Origin: Bradyrhizobium cytisi
GTDB taxonomy: Bacteria > Pseudomonadota > Alphaproteobacteria > Rhizobiales > Xanthobacteraceae
DNA: 37,234 bases
Direction: 5' to 3'
Assembly (NCBI RefSeq): GCF_008123515.1
Contig: NZ_VSSR01000110.1
Coordinates: 1-37,234 of the forward strand
Shown here: piece after piece, positions 1 to 9,892 of the stretch
Layout: each line of letters begins with the position of its first letter
How positions within the stretch are numbered: position 1 is the first letter of the stretch
Program-made: the position numbers and the translations under genes
Notes under the pieces: model-generated
The model's input: the letters and a program-made list of their open reading frames with translations, nothing else
Database searches by the model: none
What the model was told of the DNA's origin: nothing

Positions 1-2829
<2,829 letters not shown>

Positions 2830-3181
2830 GCCTAGTTCCTGTGTTCGCGATTTAACCGCGTTGCAGCCAAGAAGTTGTCACCCGCCTGCCTATCAACTCA
2901 CCGTGACGCCTGTCGGCGTCAGAGCCCGGACTGCGGGGGTCATCCGCCAGATGGGTGGGAATTGGGCTAGTCTGGGTTCAACGGCCAAAAACGCAGCAAA
3001 ATAAACGCCATCGCCATGGTCGCGACCGGGCAGAGATATGGCCCGGTCAGGGCCTTGTCAACGGCAGGCGCATTGCGGCTAATTCATCATTTTGACAGAC
3101 TTTTCGCGTTGCCAAGCCCCCCTGAATTGGGCGAGTGTCCGCCCCGCTTAAGCAGCCCCTGCTTCAACATAAGGATTTTGC
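2830..3181. other. Divergent intergenic region between secA and the prolyl isomerase
   Basis: These 352 bases separate two divergent genes and must carry both promoters. I see no convincing coding sequence here: the short open frames have no family resemblance. One candidate promoter for the rightward gene is listed separately. No strong hairpin or long repeat is evident. Confidence 0.6.
3055..3083 (+). promoter_or_regulatory. Candidate sigma-70-type promoter for the prolyl isomerase gene
   Basis: TTGTCA at 3055-3060 matches the -35 consensus at five of six bases. A 17-base spacer follows, then GCTAAT at 3078-3083, which matches the -10 consensus at four of six. Transcription would start near 3090, about 90 bases before the ATG at 3182. 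This is pattern matching only. Confidence 0.35.
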
Positions 3182-4093
3182 ATGACCACCTCGTTCCCGG
3201 TCACCACCGGCCAGCGTTTCCGCCACGCGTCCGCCCTGGCTGGCTGCTTTGCCCTGGCGCTGTCCCTGGCGTTCGCTGGTCCGCTCCGGGCCGCCGACGA
3301 TCCGGTCCTGGCGAAGGTCAATGGCGTTGACATCAAGAAGAGCGACGTCGCCATGGCCGAGGAGGAACTCGGACCGAGCCTCGCCCAGATGGATCCCGCG
3401 ACCAAGGACGAGAATGTCCTGTCGTTCCTGATCGACATGAAGATCGTGTCCAAGGCCGCCGAGGACAAGAAGGTCGCCGACGGCGAGGAATTCAAGAAGC
3501 GGATGGCGTTCGCCCGCAATCGCCTGCTGATGGACAGCCTGCTGGCCCAGGAAGGCAAGGCCGCGACCAACGACGACGCCATGAAGAAGGTCTACGAGGA
3601 GGCCTCCAAGCAGATCACCGGCGAGCAGGAAGTGCGCGCCCGCCACATCCTGGTCGAGACCGAGGACGAGGCCAAGGCGGTGAAGGCCGAGCTCGACAAG
3701 GGCGCCGATTTCGCCGAGCTCGCCAAGAAGAAGTCCAAGGATCCCGGCTCCGCCGACGGCGGCGACCTCGGCTTCTTCACCAAGGAGCAGATGGTGCCGG
3801 AATTCTCGGCCGTCGCGTTCGCGCTCGAGCCGGGCAAGATCTCCGATCCCGTGAAGTCGCAGTTCGGCTGGCACATCATCAAGGTCGAGGAAAAGCGCAA
3901 CCGCAAGGCGCCTGAGTTCGACCAGGTCAAGGCCCAGATCGAGCAGTACGTCACCCGCAAGGCCCAGGCCGACTACGTCGCCAAGCTCCGCGCCGAAGCC
4001 AAGGTCGAGCGGACGGACCAGCCGGCGGCCGACGCAAAGCCGGCCGATACCAAGCCTTCCGACAGCAAGATGGCGCCCCCCGCCAAGAAGTAA
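3182..4093 (+). CDS. Secreted PpiC-type peptidyl-prolyl cis-trans isomerase
   Basis: This is a parvulin-family foldase (PrsA/SurA/PpiD group) of 303 residues that should assist folding of exported proteins in the periplasm. A Sec signal peptide covers roughly residues 1-38, with a hydrophobic core and a likely cleavage near the LRAAD segment. An N-terminal helical chaperone-like region spans about 40-148. The PpiC rotamase domain spans about 150-237 and starts with VRARHILVET, containing GGDLGFF and GWHIIKVE. The C-terminus is a Lys/Pro/Ala-rich tail that looks disordered. It is divergent from secA. The product name is firm; a specific symbol is not, because alphaproteobacteria carry several paralogs. 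Confidence 0.93.
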   Translation: MTTSFPVTTGQRFRHASALAGCFALALSLAFAGPLRAADDPVLAKVNGVDIKKSDVAMAEEELGPSLAQMDPATKDENVLSFLIDMKIVSKAAEDKKVADGEEFKKRMAFARNRLLMDSLLAQEGKAATNDDAMKKVYEEASKQITGEQEVRARHILVETEDEAKAVKAELDKGADFAELAKKKSKDPGSADGGDLGFFTKEQMVPEFSAVAFALEPGKISDPVKSQFGWHIIKVEEKRNRKAPEFDQVKAQIEQYVTRKAQADYVAKLRAEAKVERTDQPAADAKPADTKPSDSKMAPPAKK

Positions 4094-4139
4094 AAATTCG
4101 CTGTCACTTCGGTGACGCCAAGAGTATCTAAGCATCGCA

Positions 4140-4191
4140 ATGGCCGGGCCGAAAGTGCGAAGCACGTCTTCGCACTTGATGTCCCGGCCAT
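4140..4191. repeat. Long compound intergenic hairpin between the isomerase gene and argJ
   Basis: The outer arms ATGGCCGGG (4140-4148) and CCCGGCCAT (4183-4191) are perfect 9 bp inverted repeats. Inside them a second perfect 10 bp stem is formed by AAGTGCGAAG (4153-4162) and CTTCGCACTT (4168-4177) around a 5-base loop. A smaller hairpin GTCAC-TTCG-GTGAC lies just upstream at 4103-4116. There is no long T-run, so it could act as a processing or stability element, or be a member of a dispersed palindrome family, rather than a classic terminator. Confidence 0.7.
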
Positions 4192-4236
4192 CTGCATATC
4201 CAGACCTCACCAAGGCACAAGCCAAGGCACCTCGCG

Positions 4237-5478
4237 ATGTCCTCAACCGCCTCCCCGCTCGCCCCGAAGAACGTTCCCGCCATGCCCGTGATCGCGGGCG
4301 TCCGTCTCGCGACGGCCGAGGCCGGCATCCGCTACAAGAACCGCACCGACGTGCTGCTGGCGATCATGGACAAGGGCACCGCGGTCGCCGGCGTCTTCAC
4401 CAAGTCGAAGTGCCCGTCCGCGCCGGTCGAATGGTGCCGCGCCAAGCTCAAAGGCGGCAAGGCACGCGCGCTGGTCGTCAATTCCGGCAATGCCAACGCC
4501 TTCACCGGCAAGACCGGCCGCAGCTCCACGGCGCTGACCGCGAAGATCGCGGCCAAGGCCGTCGGCTGCAGCGAGAGCGAGATCTTTCTGGCCTCGACCG
4601 GCGTGATCGGCGAGCCGCTGGACGCGACCAAGTTCGACGGCGTGCTGGAACGCCTCGCCGAGACCACTGAGGCTGGCGATTATCTCGCTGCCGCCAAGGC
4701 GATCATGACCACCGACACCTTCCCCAAGGTCGCGACCGCGACCGTGAAGCTCGGCAAGGCCAAGGTCACCATCAACGGCATGGCCAAGGGCGCCGGCATG
4801 ATCGCCCCCGACATGGCGACGATGCTATCCTTCATCTTCACCGACGCGCCGATCGCGCCCGCCGCGCTGCAGGCGCTGCTCAAGGCCGGCGTCGAGGACA
4901 CTTTCAATGCCGTCACGATCGACGGCGACACCTCGACCTCCGATACGCTGCTGGCTTTCGCCACCGGCGCTGCCGCAGAGCACGGCGCACCAAAGATCAG
5001 CCGTGCCAGCGATCCGCGCCTGAAGTCCTTCGTCAAGGCGTTCAACCAAGTGCTCGCCAATCTTTCCGAACAAGTTGCCCGTGACGGCGAAGGCGCGCGC
5101 AAGCTGGTCGAGATCACCGTCGATGGCGCCAAGACCAAGGCCTCGGCGCGCAAGATCGCGATGTCGATCGCCAACTCGCCGCTGGTGAAGACCGCAATCG
5201 CCGGCGAGGACGCCAATTGGGGCCGCGTGGTCATGGCCGTCGGCAAGGCCGGCGAGCCCGCCGACCGCGACAAGCTCTCGATCTCCTTCAACGGCATCCG
5301 CGTCGCCAAGAGCGGCGCGCGCGATCCGTCGTACGACGAGGCGCAGGTGTCGGAGGCGATGAAGGCGCCGGAGATCGCGATCAAGGTGTCGCTCGGCCTC
5401 GGCAAGGGCCGCGACCGCGTGCTGACCTGCGACCTCACCAAGGAATATGTCGCGATCAACGGCGATTACAGGTCGTAG
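4237..5478 (+). CDS. argJ: Bifunctional ornithine acetyltransferase / N-acetylglutamate synthase ArgJ
   Basis: ArgJ recycles the acetyl group from N-acetylornithine to glutamate in the cyclic arginine pathway, and in the bifunctional form also makes N-acetylglutamate from acetyl-CoA. The 413-residue length fits the family. The self-cleavage site is present as KGAGMIAPDMATMLSF, with Thr195 as the expected nucleophile exposed as the N-terminus of the beta chain. N-terminal motifs VNSGNANAFTG and STGVIG form the expected oxyanion region. Whether it is mono- or bifunctional cannot be told from sequence. It follows the isomerase gene after a hairpin-rich gap and is followed after 9 bases by the Nudix gene, suggesting co-transcription with it. 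Confidence 0.96.
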   Translation: MSSTASPLAPKNVPAMPVIAGVRLATAEAGIRYKNRTDVLLAIMDKGTAVAGVFTKSKCPSAPVEWCRAKLKGGKARALVVNSGNANAFTGKTGRSSTALTAKIAAKAVGCSESEIFLASTGVIGEPLDATKFDGVLERLAETTEAGDYLAAAKAIMTTDTFPKVATATVKLGKAKVTINGMAKGAGMIAPDMATMLSFIFTDAPIAPAALQALLKAGVEDTFNAVTIDGDTSTSDTLLAFATGAAAEHGAPKISRASDPRLKSFVKAFNQVLANLSEQVARDGEGARKLVEITVDGAKTKASARKIAMSIANSPLVKTAIAGEDANWGRVVMAVGKAGEPADRDKLSISFNGIRVAKSGARDPSYDEAQVSEAMKAPEIAIKVSLGLGKGRDRVLTCDLTKEYVAINGDYRS

Positions 5479-5487
5479 CTGAAGCTG

Positions 5488-5898
5488 ATGGCTGATCTCA
5501 AACTGACACTGGTGGTAGCGTGCGCGCTGGTCGACGCCGACAAGCGCGTCCTGATCGCGCAGCGCCCCGAGGGCAAGACGCTCGCGGGCCTCTGGGAATT
5601 TCCCGGCGGCAAGCTGGAGCCGGGCGAGCGGCCGGAGCAGAGCCTGATCCGCGAGCTCAATGAGGAGCTCGGCATCACCGTCGCCGAGCCGTGCCTGGCG
5701 CCGCTGACCTTCGCGAGCTACGGCTACGAGACCTTTCATCTGTTGATGCCGCTCTACATCTGCCGGCGCTGGGAGGGCCAGGTCATGGCGCGGGAGGGCC
5801 AGAAGCTGGCCTGGGTCCGTGCCAACAAGCTGCGCGACTATCCGATGCCGCCGGCGGACATTCCGCTGATCCCGCATTTGATTGACTTGCTGATGTGA
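5488..5898 (+). CDS. mutT: MutT-like Nudix (8-oxo-dGTP type) pyrophosphohydrolase
   Basis: This 136-residue protein is a Nudix hydrolase. The complete Nudix box G-x5-E-x7-R-E-x2-E-E-x-G lies at residues 41-63, with Gly41, Glu47, Arg55, Glu56, Glu59, Glu60 and Gly62. The short single-domain architecture, the preceding LWEFPGGK and the C-terminal W-x-R/L-x-D-Y-P-M-P segment resemble MutT, which removes 8-oxo-dGTP from the nucleotide pool and so lowers AT-to-CG mutation. The start lies 9 bases after the argJ stop. The exact nucleotide preferred is an inference from family resemblance. Confidence 0.9.
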   Translation: MADLKLTLVVACALVDADKRVLIAQRPEGKTLAGLWEFPGGKLEPGERPEQSLIRELNEELGITVAEPCLAPLTFASYGYETFHLLMPLYICRRWEGQVMAREGQKLAWVRANKLRDYPMPPADIPLIPHLIDLLM

Positions 5899-5908
5899 GG
5901 CTTGCCTG

Positions 5909-6028
5909 CCCCGGACGCAGCGCAGCGCTTCTTCAGCGGTGCGCTGCGTAGCCGGGGCCCATGCGCTAACGGCAGACTGGGTCCCGGCTCTGCGCAGCAG
6001 CGCAAGAGCGCTGCAGCGCGTCCGGGAC
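5909..6028. repeat. Pair of GC-rich intergenic palindromes between convergent genes
   Basis: Two large inverted repeats lie back to back. The first pairs CCCCGG plus ACGCAGCGCA (5909-5924) with TGCGCTGCGT and CCGGGG (5940-5957). The second pairs GTCCCGG (5981-5987) with CCGGGAC (6022-6028) and contains an inner stem GCAGCGC (5997-6003) with GCGCTGC (6008-6014). The block lies between convergent ends, so it could serve as a two-way transcription barrier. Elements of this appearance are common between Bradyrhizobium genes, from memory rather than a search. Confidence 0.75.
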
Positions 6029-6033
6029 ACGTG

Positions 6034-6882
6034 TCAGCTCTCCCCGGCCTTCTTCACCGCCTCCGCCAGGCTCGCTTTCGCCGATCCCGGCTTCAGCGGC
6101 TGCTGCTGGCTCGCATGCGGGGCCCAACCGGAGAGCCAGATGATATCGAAGGTCGCACGGACGCGGCCGTCGGCGTCGGCAAAGCGCTCGGCATAGATTT
6201 CGGCCATGCGCAGCAGGGTCGCGCGCCGGCTCGGCGTGCGCCGCCGCTCGATCAGCACATTGGCCGCACCCATGCGGCGAAGATCCTGCATCAGGGCAAA
6301 AGCATTGGAATAGCGCACCACGACGCGGTCGACGTCGGTGACCGGCAGCGCAAAACCCGCCCGCTGCAACAGCGCGCCGATATCCCGCAGATCCGCGAAC
6401 GGCGCCACCCGCGGCGACACGCCGCCCTCGCATTCGACTTCCGCCGCAGCAAACGCCTGGCGCAGCTCGGTCAGGCTGTCGCCGCCGATCATCGCGGCGA
6501 GCAGTAGCCCGTCCGGCTTCAGTGCCCGGCGAATTTGCGCGAGCACGCCGGGAAGATCGTTGACGAATTGCAGCGCCAGCGCCGACACGACAAGATCGAG
6601 GCTTTCTGGAGCGAAGGGCAGCTTCTCCTCGCCGGTCTCGCCAAGCGCGATCTGCTGAAATGACGGCAGTCGCGCTCGTAACGCCGCCAGCCCCTCGCCT
6701 GGCGTCCAGAGATCAGCCGGCGCGTGAAATTCGCGCATCACCGCAGCCAGCCGGTCGGACATGTCCTCGGCCACCCGATCGAGCAGGAAGGTCACGGCAC
6801 CTTGCGCCTGCGCACGGCGCTGCCGCGCGTGCAGCAAAGCACGATCGAACAAGGCGGGCGGCGTTTGTCGGTTTGTGGCCAT
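6034..6882 (-). CDS. BioC/NDUFAF5-like SAM-dependent methyltransferase-fold protein
   Basis: This protein of about 282 residues resembles alphaproteobacterial relatives of BioC and of mitochondrial NDUFAF5. Recognisable parts are the N-terminal LFDRALLHARQRRA, the LDRVAEDMSDRL helix, the SLDLVVSALALQFVNDLPG segment and RALKPDGLLLAAMIGGDSL. The glycine-rich SAM motif I expected early in the domain is replaced by ADLWTPGEGL, which is degenerate. I chose the ATG at 6882 (MATNRQTPPALF) because homologs begin close to the LFDR segment; an in-frame start at 6927 would add 15 residues. NDUFAF5 acts as an arginine hydroxylase on complex I, so the activity here could be methyl transfer or something else. 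Confidence 0.85.
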   Translation of the reverse strand: MATNRQTPPALFDRALLHARQRRAQAQGAVTFLLDRVAEDMSDRLAAVMREFHAPADLWTPGEGLAALRARLPSFQQIALGETGEEKLPFAPESLDLVVSALALQFVNDLPGVLAQIRRALKPDGLLLAAMIGGDSLTELRQAFAAAEVECEGGVSPRVAPFADLRDIGALLQRAGFALPVTDVDRVVVRYSNAFALMQDLRRMGAANVLIERRRTPSRRATLLRMAEIYAERFADADGRVRATFDIIWLSGWAPHASQQQPLKPGSAKASLAEAVKKAGES

Positions 6883-7020
6883 GGCGCTGGTTACGCCGAT
6901 CATGCCGGTTCTGGCAATCCACTGCATGTGGCGCTAGCCTTCCTCGTGGACGCCGCACCGGCCCTCGCGTTCCAAGCCAACAATGCGCGCCAGCTTTGTG
7001 GCGCACTGGAGCATCAGACG

Positions 7021-7335
7021 ATGATCACCTGTTACCTGCGATACGAGATCCCCCCGGACAAGCTCGCCGAATTCGAAGCTTATGGCAGGATGTGGCTGGA
7101 ACTAGTGCCAAGATTCGGCGGCATCCACCACGGCTACTTCCTGCCATCGGAAGGGGCGAGCGACGTCGCCCTCGCGATGTTCAGCTTCCCGAGCCTCGCG
7201 GCGTACGAACAGTATCGGAAGGACAGCGCCGAAGATCCGGACGTCCAGAAGGCGATCGACTTCGCAAGGCAAACGCGCTGCTTCCGTCGCTATGAGCGAT
7301 CGTTCTTCCGGCCCGTGCTGCCGAAAGGGCCGTAG
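7021..7335 (+). CDS. NIPSNAP family protein
   Basis: This is a short alpha/beta-barrel (dimeric ferredoxin-like fold) protein of 104 residues. It begins MITCYLRYEIPPDKLAEFEAY and contains FGGIHHGYFLPSEG and FPSLAAYEQYR, typical of the NIPSNAP family. The biochemical role of bacterial members is not established. A GGAG ribosome site lies about nine bases upstream of the ATG. The same frame is open far upstream, but that part lies opposite the methyltransferase and has no family resemblance. It starts the plus-strand run that leads into comF. Confidence 0.88.
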   Translation: MITCYLRYEIPPDKLAEFEAYGRMWLELVPRFGGIHHGYFLPSEGASDVALAMFSFPSLAAYEQYRKDSAEDPDVQKAIDFARQTRCFRRYERSFFRPVLPKGP

Positions 7336-7400
7336 GCCGGGCACAGACAAGAGCAGCCCATTGCCTTGAGCGTGGCGCAGGACGGGGCTAGCCTTGCCCA

Positions 7401-8198
7401 ATGGACGCCGAGGCATCACCATCACGCTCCATTTCCAGCCATCTGCGCGGCGCGCTCAAGGCCTGCCGCGGTGTGCTGGCGCATCTGCCAAGGCTCGCGC
7501 TCGACATTGCGCTACCGACCTTGTGCGTCTCCTGCCGCGAGCCGGTGGATGGCGAGGGTGTATGCGCGGCGTGCTGGGCAAGGCTGTCGTTCATCGAGCG
7601 GCCCTATTGCCCGCGGCTCGGTATTCCCTTTGTCTATGATCCCGGCCCCGACATGCTGTCGATGGAGGCGATCGCGAGTCCACCGGCCTACCAGCGGGCA
7701 CGCGCGGCGGTGCGCTATGACGACGTCGCGCGCACGCTGGTGCATGCGCTGAAATACCAGGACCGCACGGATCTCGCGCCCGCCATGGGCCGCTGGATGG
7801 CACGCGCGGGCGGTGAGCTGCTTGCCGGCGCCGACATGCTGGTGCCGGTGCCCCTGCATTGGCGCCGGGCCTGGCGCCGCCGCTACAACCAGTCCGGTGC
7901 GCTGGCGCACATCATCGCGCGACAGAGCGGGATCAAGGTGCGGGGCGAGGTGCTGCGCCGGGTGCGCCACACGGAGCAGCAGATAGGCCTGTCGCGAGCC
8001 CAGCGCGCCACGAACGTGCAGGGCGCATTCCAGGTATCCCCGGACCGTCAGGCCGAGATCCAGGGCCGGCGCATCGTCCTGGTCGATGATGTCCTGACAT
8101 CAGGTGCGACGCTGGATGCCTGCGCGCGGGCCTTGCTGCGCGCCAAGGCAGCCCAGGTCGACGTGCTGGTCTTTGCCCGGGTTGTCGAGAGCCGCTAA
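7401..8198 (+). CDS. ComF family phosphoribosyltransferase-like protein
   Basis: This 265-residue protein has the two parts of ComF. A treble-clef-like zinc site is formed by Cys42, Cys45, Cys55 and Cys58 (CVSC and CAAC). A type I phosphoribosyltransferase domain carries the PRPP loop VDDVLTSGAT at residues 228-237. ComF is needed for DNA uptake in naturally competent bacteria, but in alphaproteobacteria its role is uncertain and no competence gene is near. A long hydrophobic-basic N-terminus precedes the zinc site. It is followed by glutaredoxin 3, a neighbour pair I recall in related genomes. Confidence 0.92.
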   Translation: MDAEASPSRSISSHLRGALKACRGVLAHLPRLALDIALPTLCVSCREPVDGEGVCAACWARLSFIERPYCPRLGIPFVYDPGPDMLSMEAIASPPAYQRARAAVRYDDVARTLVHALKYQDRTDLAPAMGRWMARAGGELLAGADMLVPVPLHWRRAWRRRYNQSGALAHIIARQSGIKVRGEVLRRVRHTEQQIGLSRAQRATNVQGAFQVSPDRQAEIQGRRIVLVDDVLTSGATLDACARALLRAKAAQVDVLVFARVVESR

Positions 8199-8245
8199 AC
8201 TCCCATATAATTCAACAAATTCATGACATGAAAGCGCTGGACGCC

Positions 8246-8521
8246 ATGACCGCTGCTGTCGAGATCTACACCAGGCCGGGCTGCGGCTATTGTTCCGCAG
8301 CCCGGTCGCTTCTGACCCGCAAGAAGGCGAGCTTCACGGAATTCGACGTCGCCAAGGACGCGTCATGGCGCGACGAGATGTACGACCGCGCCGGCGAGGG
8401 CTCGACCTTCCCGCAGATCTGGATCGGCGGAACCCATATCGGCGGCTGCGACGACCTCTACGCGCTCGACCGCGAAGGCAAGCTGGACGGCCTCCTCGAA
8501 AGCGTCAAGGCGGCCTCATGA
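8246..8521 (+). CDS. grxC: Glutaredoxin 3
   Basis: This is a small dithiol glutaredoxin of 91 residues that reduces protein disulfides and glutathione adducts in the cytoplasm. It starts MTAAVEIYTRPGCGYC, with the active-site pair Cys13 and Cys16. Further family marks are the TFPQIWIGG cis-proline segment and the GGCDDLYALD glutathione-binding end. An in-frame ATG at 8228 would add six residues; I prefer 8246 because family members start right before the first beta strand. The stop overlaps the next start (ATGA), showing translational coupling to the Nit-type hydrolase. Confidence 0.94.
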   Translation: MTAAVEIYTRPGCGYCSAARSLLTRKKASFTEFDVAKDASWRDEMYDRAGEGSTFPQIWIGGTHIGGCDDLYALDREGKLDGLLESVKAAS

Positions 8522-9396
8522 GCGACAGCAGGACCTTCACCGCCGCCATGGTGCAGATGCGCACCGGCTTGATGTCCGAGCCGAGCCTCGCACAGGCGAC
8601 GAAACTGATCCGGGAGGCAGCTGCCAAGGGCGCCGACTACGTGCAGACGCCCGAAGTCAGCAACATGATGCAGCTGAACCGCAAGGCGCTGTTCGAGCAT
8701 CTCCAGAGCGAAGAGGACGACGCCTCGCTGAAGGCATATCGCTCGCTCGCGGCCGAGCTGAAGATCCACATCCATGTCGGCTCGCTGGCGTTGCGCTTCT
8801 CGCCGGAGAAGGCGGTCAACCGCTCCTTCCTGATCGGGCCCGAGGGCAATGTGCTCGCGAGCTACGACAAGATCCACATGTTCGACATCGAGCTGCCGGA
8901 CGGCGAGAGCTATCGCGAATCCGCCAATTACCAGCCGGGCGAGACCGCCGTGATCTCCGACCTGCCCTGGGGCCGCGTCGGGCTGACGATCTGCTACGAC
9001 GTGCGCTTCCCCGCGCTCTACCGCGCACTCGCTGAAAGTGGCGCCTATTTCATCACCGTGCCGTCGGCCTTCACCCGCAAGACCGGCGAGGCGCACTGGC
9101 ACATCCTGCTGCGGTCGCGCGCGATCGAGACGGGCTGCTTCATCTTCGCAGCTGCGCAGGCCGGCCTGCACGAGAACAAGCGCGAGACCTATGGTCACTC
9201 GCTGATCATCGATCCCTGGGGCGAGATTCTCGCCGAGGGCGGTGTCGAGCCCGGCATCATCATGGCCAAGATTGACCCGGCCAGGGTCGAGACCGCACGC
9301 CGCGCGATCCCCTCGCTCCAGCACGGCCGCCGCTTCGGCGTCTCCGATCCCAAGGCCGGGCCGGATCATCTGCACCTGGTGCGGGGATCGGTATGA
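8518..9396 (+). CDS. Nit-type carbon-nitrogen hydrolase (omega-amidase / deaminated glutathione amidase-like)
   Basis: This 292-residue member of the nitrilase superfamily has the full catalytic triad: Glu46 in TPEVSN, Lys118 in SYDKIHMFD and Cys159 in GLTICYDVRFP. The overall pattern resembles the Nit1/Nit2 branch, whose members hydrolyse deaminated glutathione or alpha-keto amides. Being coupled by ATGA overlaps to glutaredoxin 3 upstream and the DUF1178 gene downstream agrees with a glutathione-repair role, but that is inference. The same frame is open back to 8290, but the ATG at 8518 begins the conserved domain and gives the overlap. Confidence 0.92.
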   Translation: MSDSRTFTAAMVQMRTGLMSEPSLAQATKLIREAAAKGADYVQTPEVSNMMQLNRKALFEHLQSEEDDASLKAYRSLAAELKIHIHVGSLALRFSPEKAVNRSFLIGPEGNVLASYDKIHMFDIELPDGESYRESANYQPGETAVISDLPWGRVGLTICYDVRFPALYRALAESGAYFITVPSAFTRKTGEAHWHILLRSRAIETGCFIFAAAQAGLHENKRETYGHSLIIDPWGEILAEGGVEPGIIMAKIDPARVETARRAIPSLQHGRRFGVSDPKAGPDHLHLVRGSV

Positions 9397-9875
9397 TCCG
9401 CTACGCGCTCCATTGCGACCGCAAGCACGCGTTCGAGAGCTGGTTCCAGAGTTCGTCGGCTTATGATTCGCAGGTGAAGCGCAAGCTCGTGACCTGCCCG
9501 ATCTGCGGCTCGGCCAAGGTCGACAAGGCGATCATGGCGCCGCGTATCATCGGCAAGAAGGGGCGCGGCAGCGCGACACCGCCGCCGGAGCCGACCACGA
9601 CGTCAACGCCTGAGGCGGCGCAGTCTGGATCCACCTCGCTGATGATGGCGCAGGAGCGCGAGCTCCGCACCAAGCTGAAAGAGCTGCGCGACCACATCGT
9701 CAAGAACGCCGACAATGTCGGCGAGCGTTTTGCCAACGAAGCCCGCGCGATGCATTACGGCGACAAGGAGCACCGTCCGATCTACGGCGAGGCCTCGCCC
9801 GACGAGGCAAAATCGCTGATCGACGAGGGTATCGAGGTGTCGCCGCTGCCGACGCTGCCGGAAGACAGGAACTGA
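9393..9875 (+). CDS. DUF1178 family protein
   Basis: This 160-residue protein starts MIRYALHCDRKHAFESWF and has a probable zinc site made of Cys8 and the Cys35-x2-Cys38 pair (CPICGS). The middle is a Pro/Thr/Ser-rich linker, about residues 58-80. The C-terminus has helices with FANEARAMHYGD and PIYGEASPDEAKSL, the DUF1178 signature. Function is unknown. It overlaps the upstream hydrolase by ATGA, so the three genes grxC, Nit and DUF1178 appear to be one translationally coupled unit. Its stop lies inside a hairpin shared with the convergent permease gene. Confidence 0.92.
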   Translation: MIRYALHCDRKHAFESWFQSSSAYDSQVKRKLVTCPICGSAKVDKAIMAPRIIGKKGRGSATPPPEPTTTSTPEAAQSGSTSLMMAQERELRTKLKELRDHIVKNADNVGERFANEARAMHYGDKEHRPIYGEASPDEAKSLIDEGIEVSPLPTLPEDRN

Positions 9876-9892
9876 CGCGCAAAGCGCGTCAG
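9872..9892. terminator. Hairpin spanning both convergent stop codons
   Basis: CTGACGCGC (9872-9880) and GCGCGTCAG (9884-9892) form a perfect 9 bp stem with loop AAA. The stop codon of the DUF1178 gene (9873-9875) lies in the left arm and the stop of the convergent permease gene (9889-9891) in the right arm. It may end or protect both messages. It lacks a T-run, so intrinsic termination is not assured. Confidence 0.6.

Noticed and set aside
3164..4246. A 360-codon minus-strand frame opposite the prolyl isomerase gene.
   Set aside because: It is the antisense of a gene with signal peptide and PpiC domain, and has no domain of its own.
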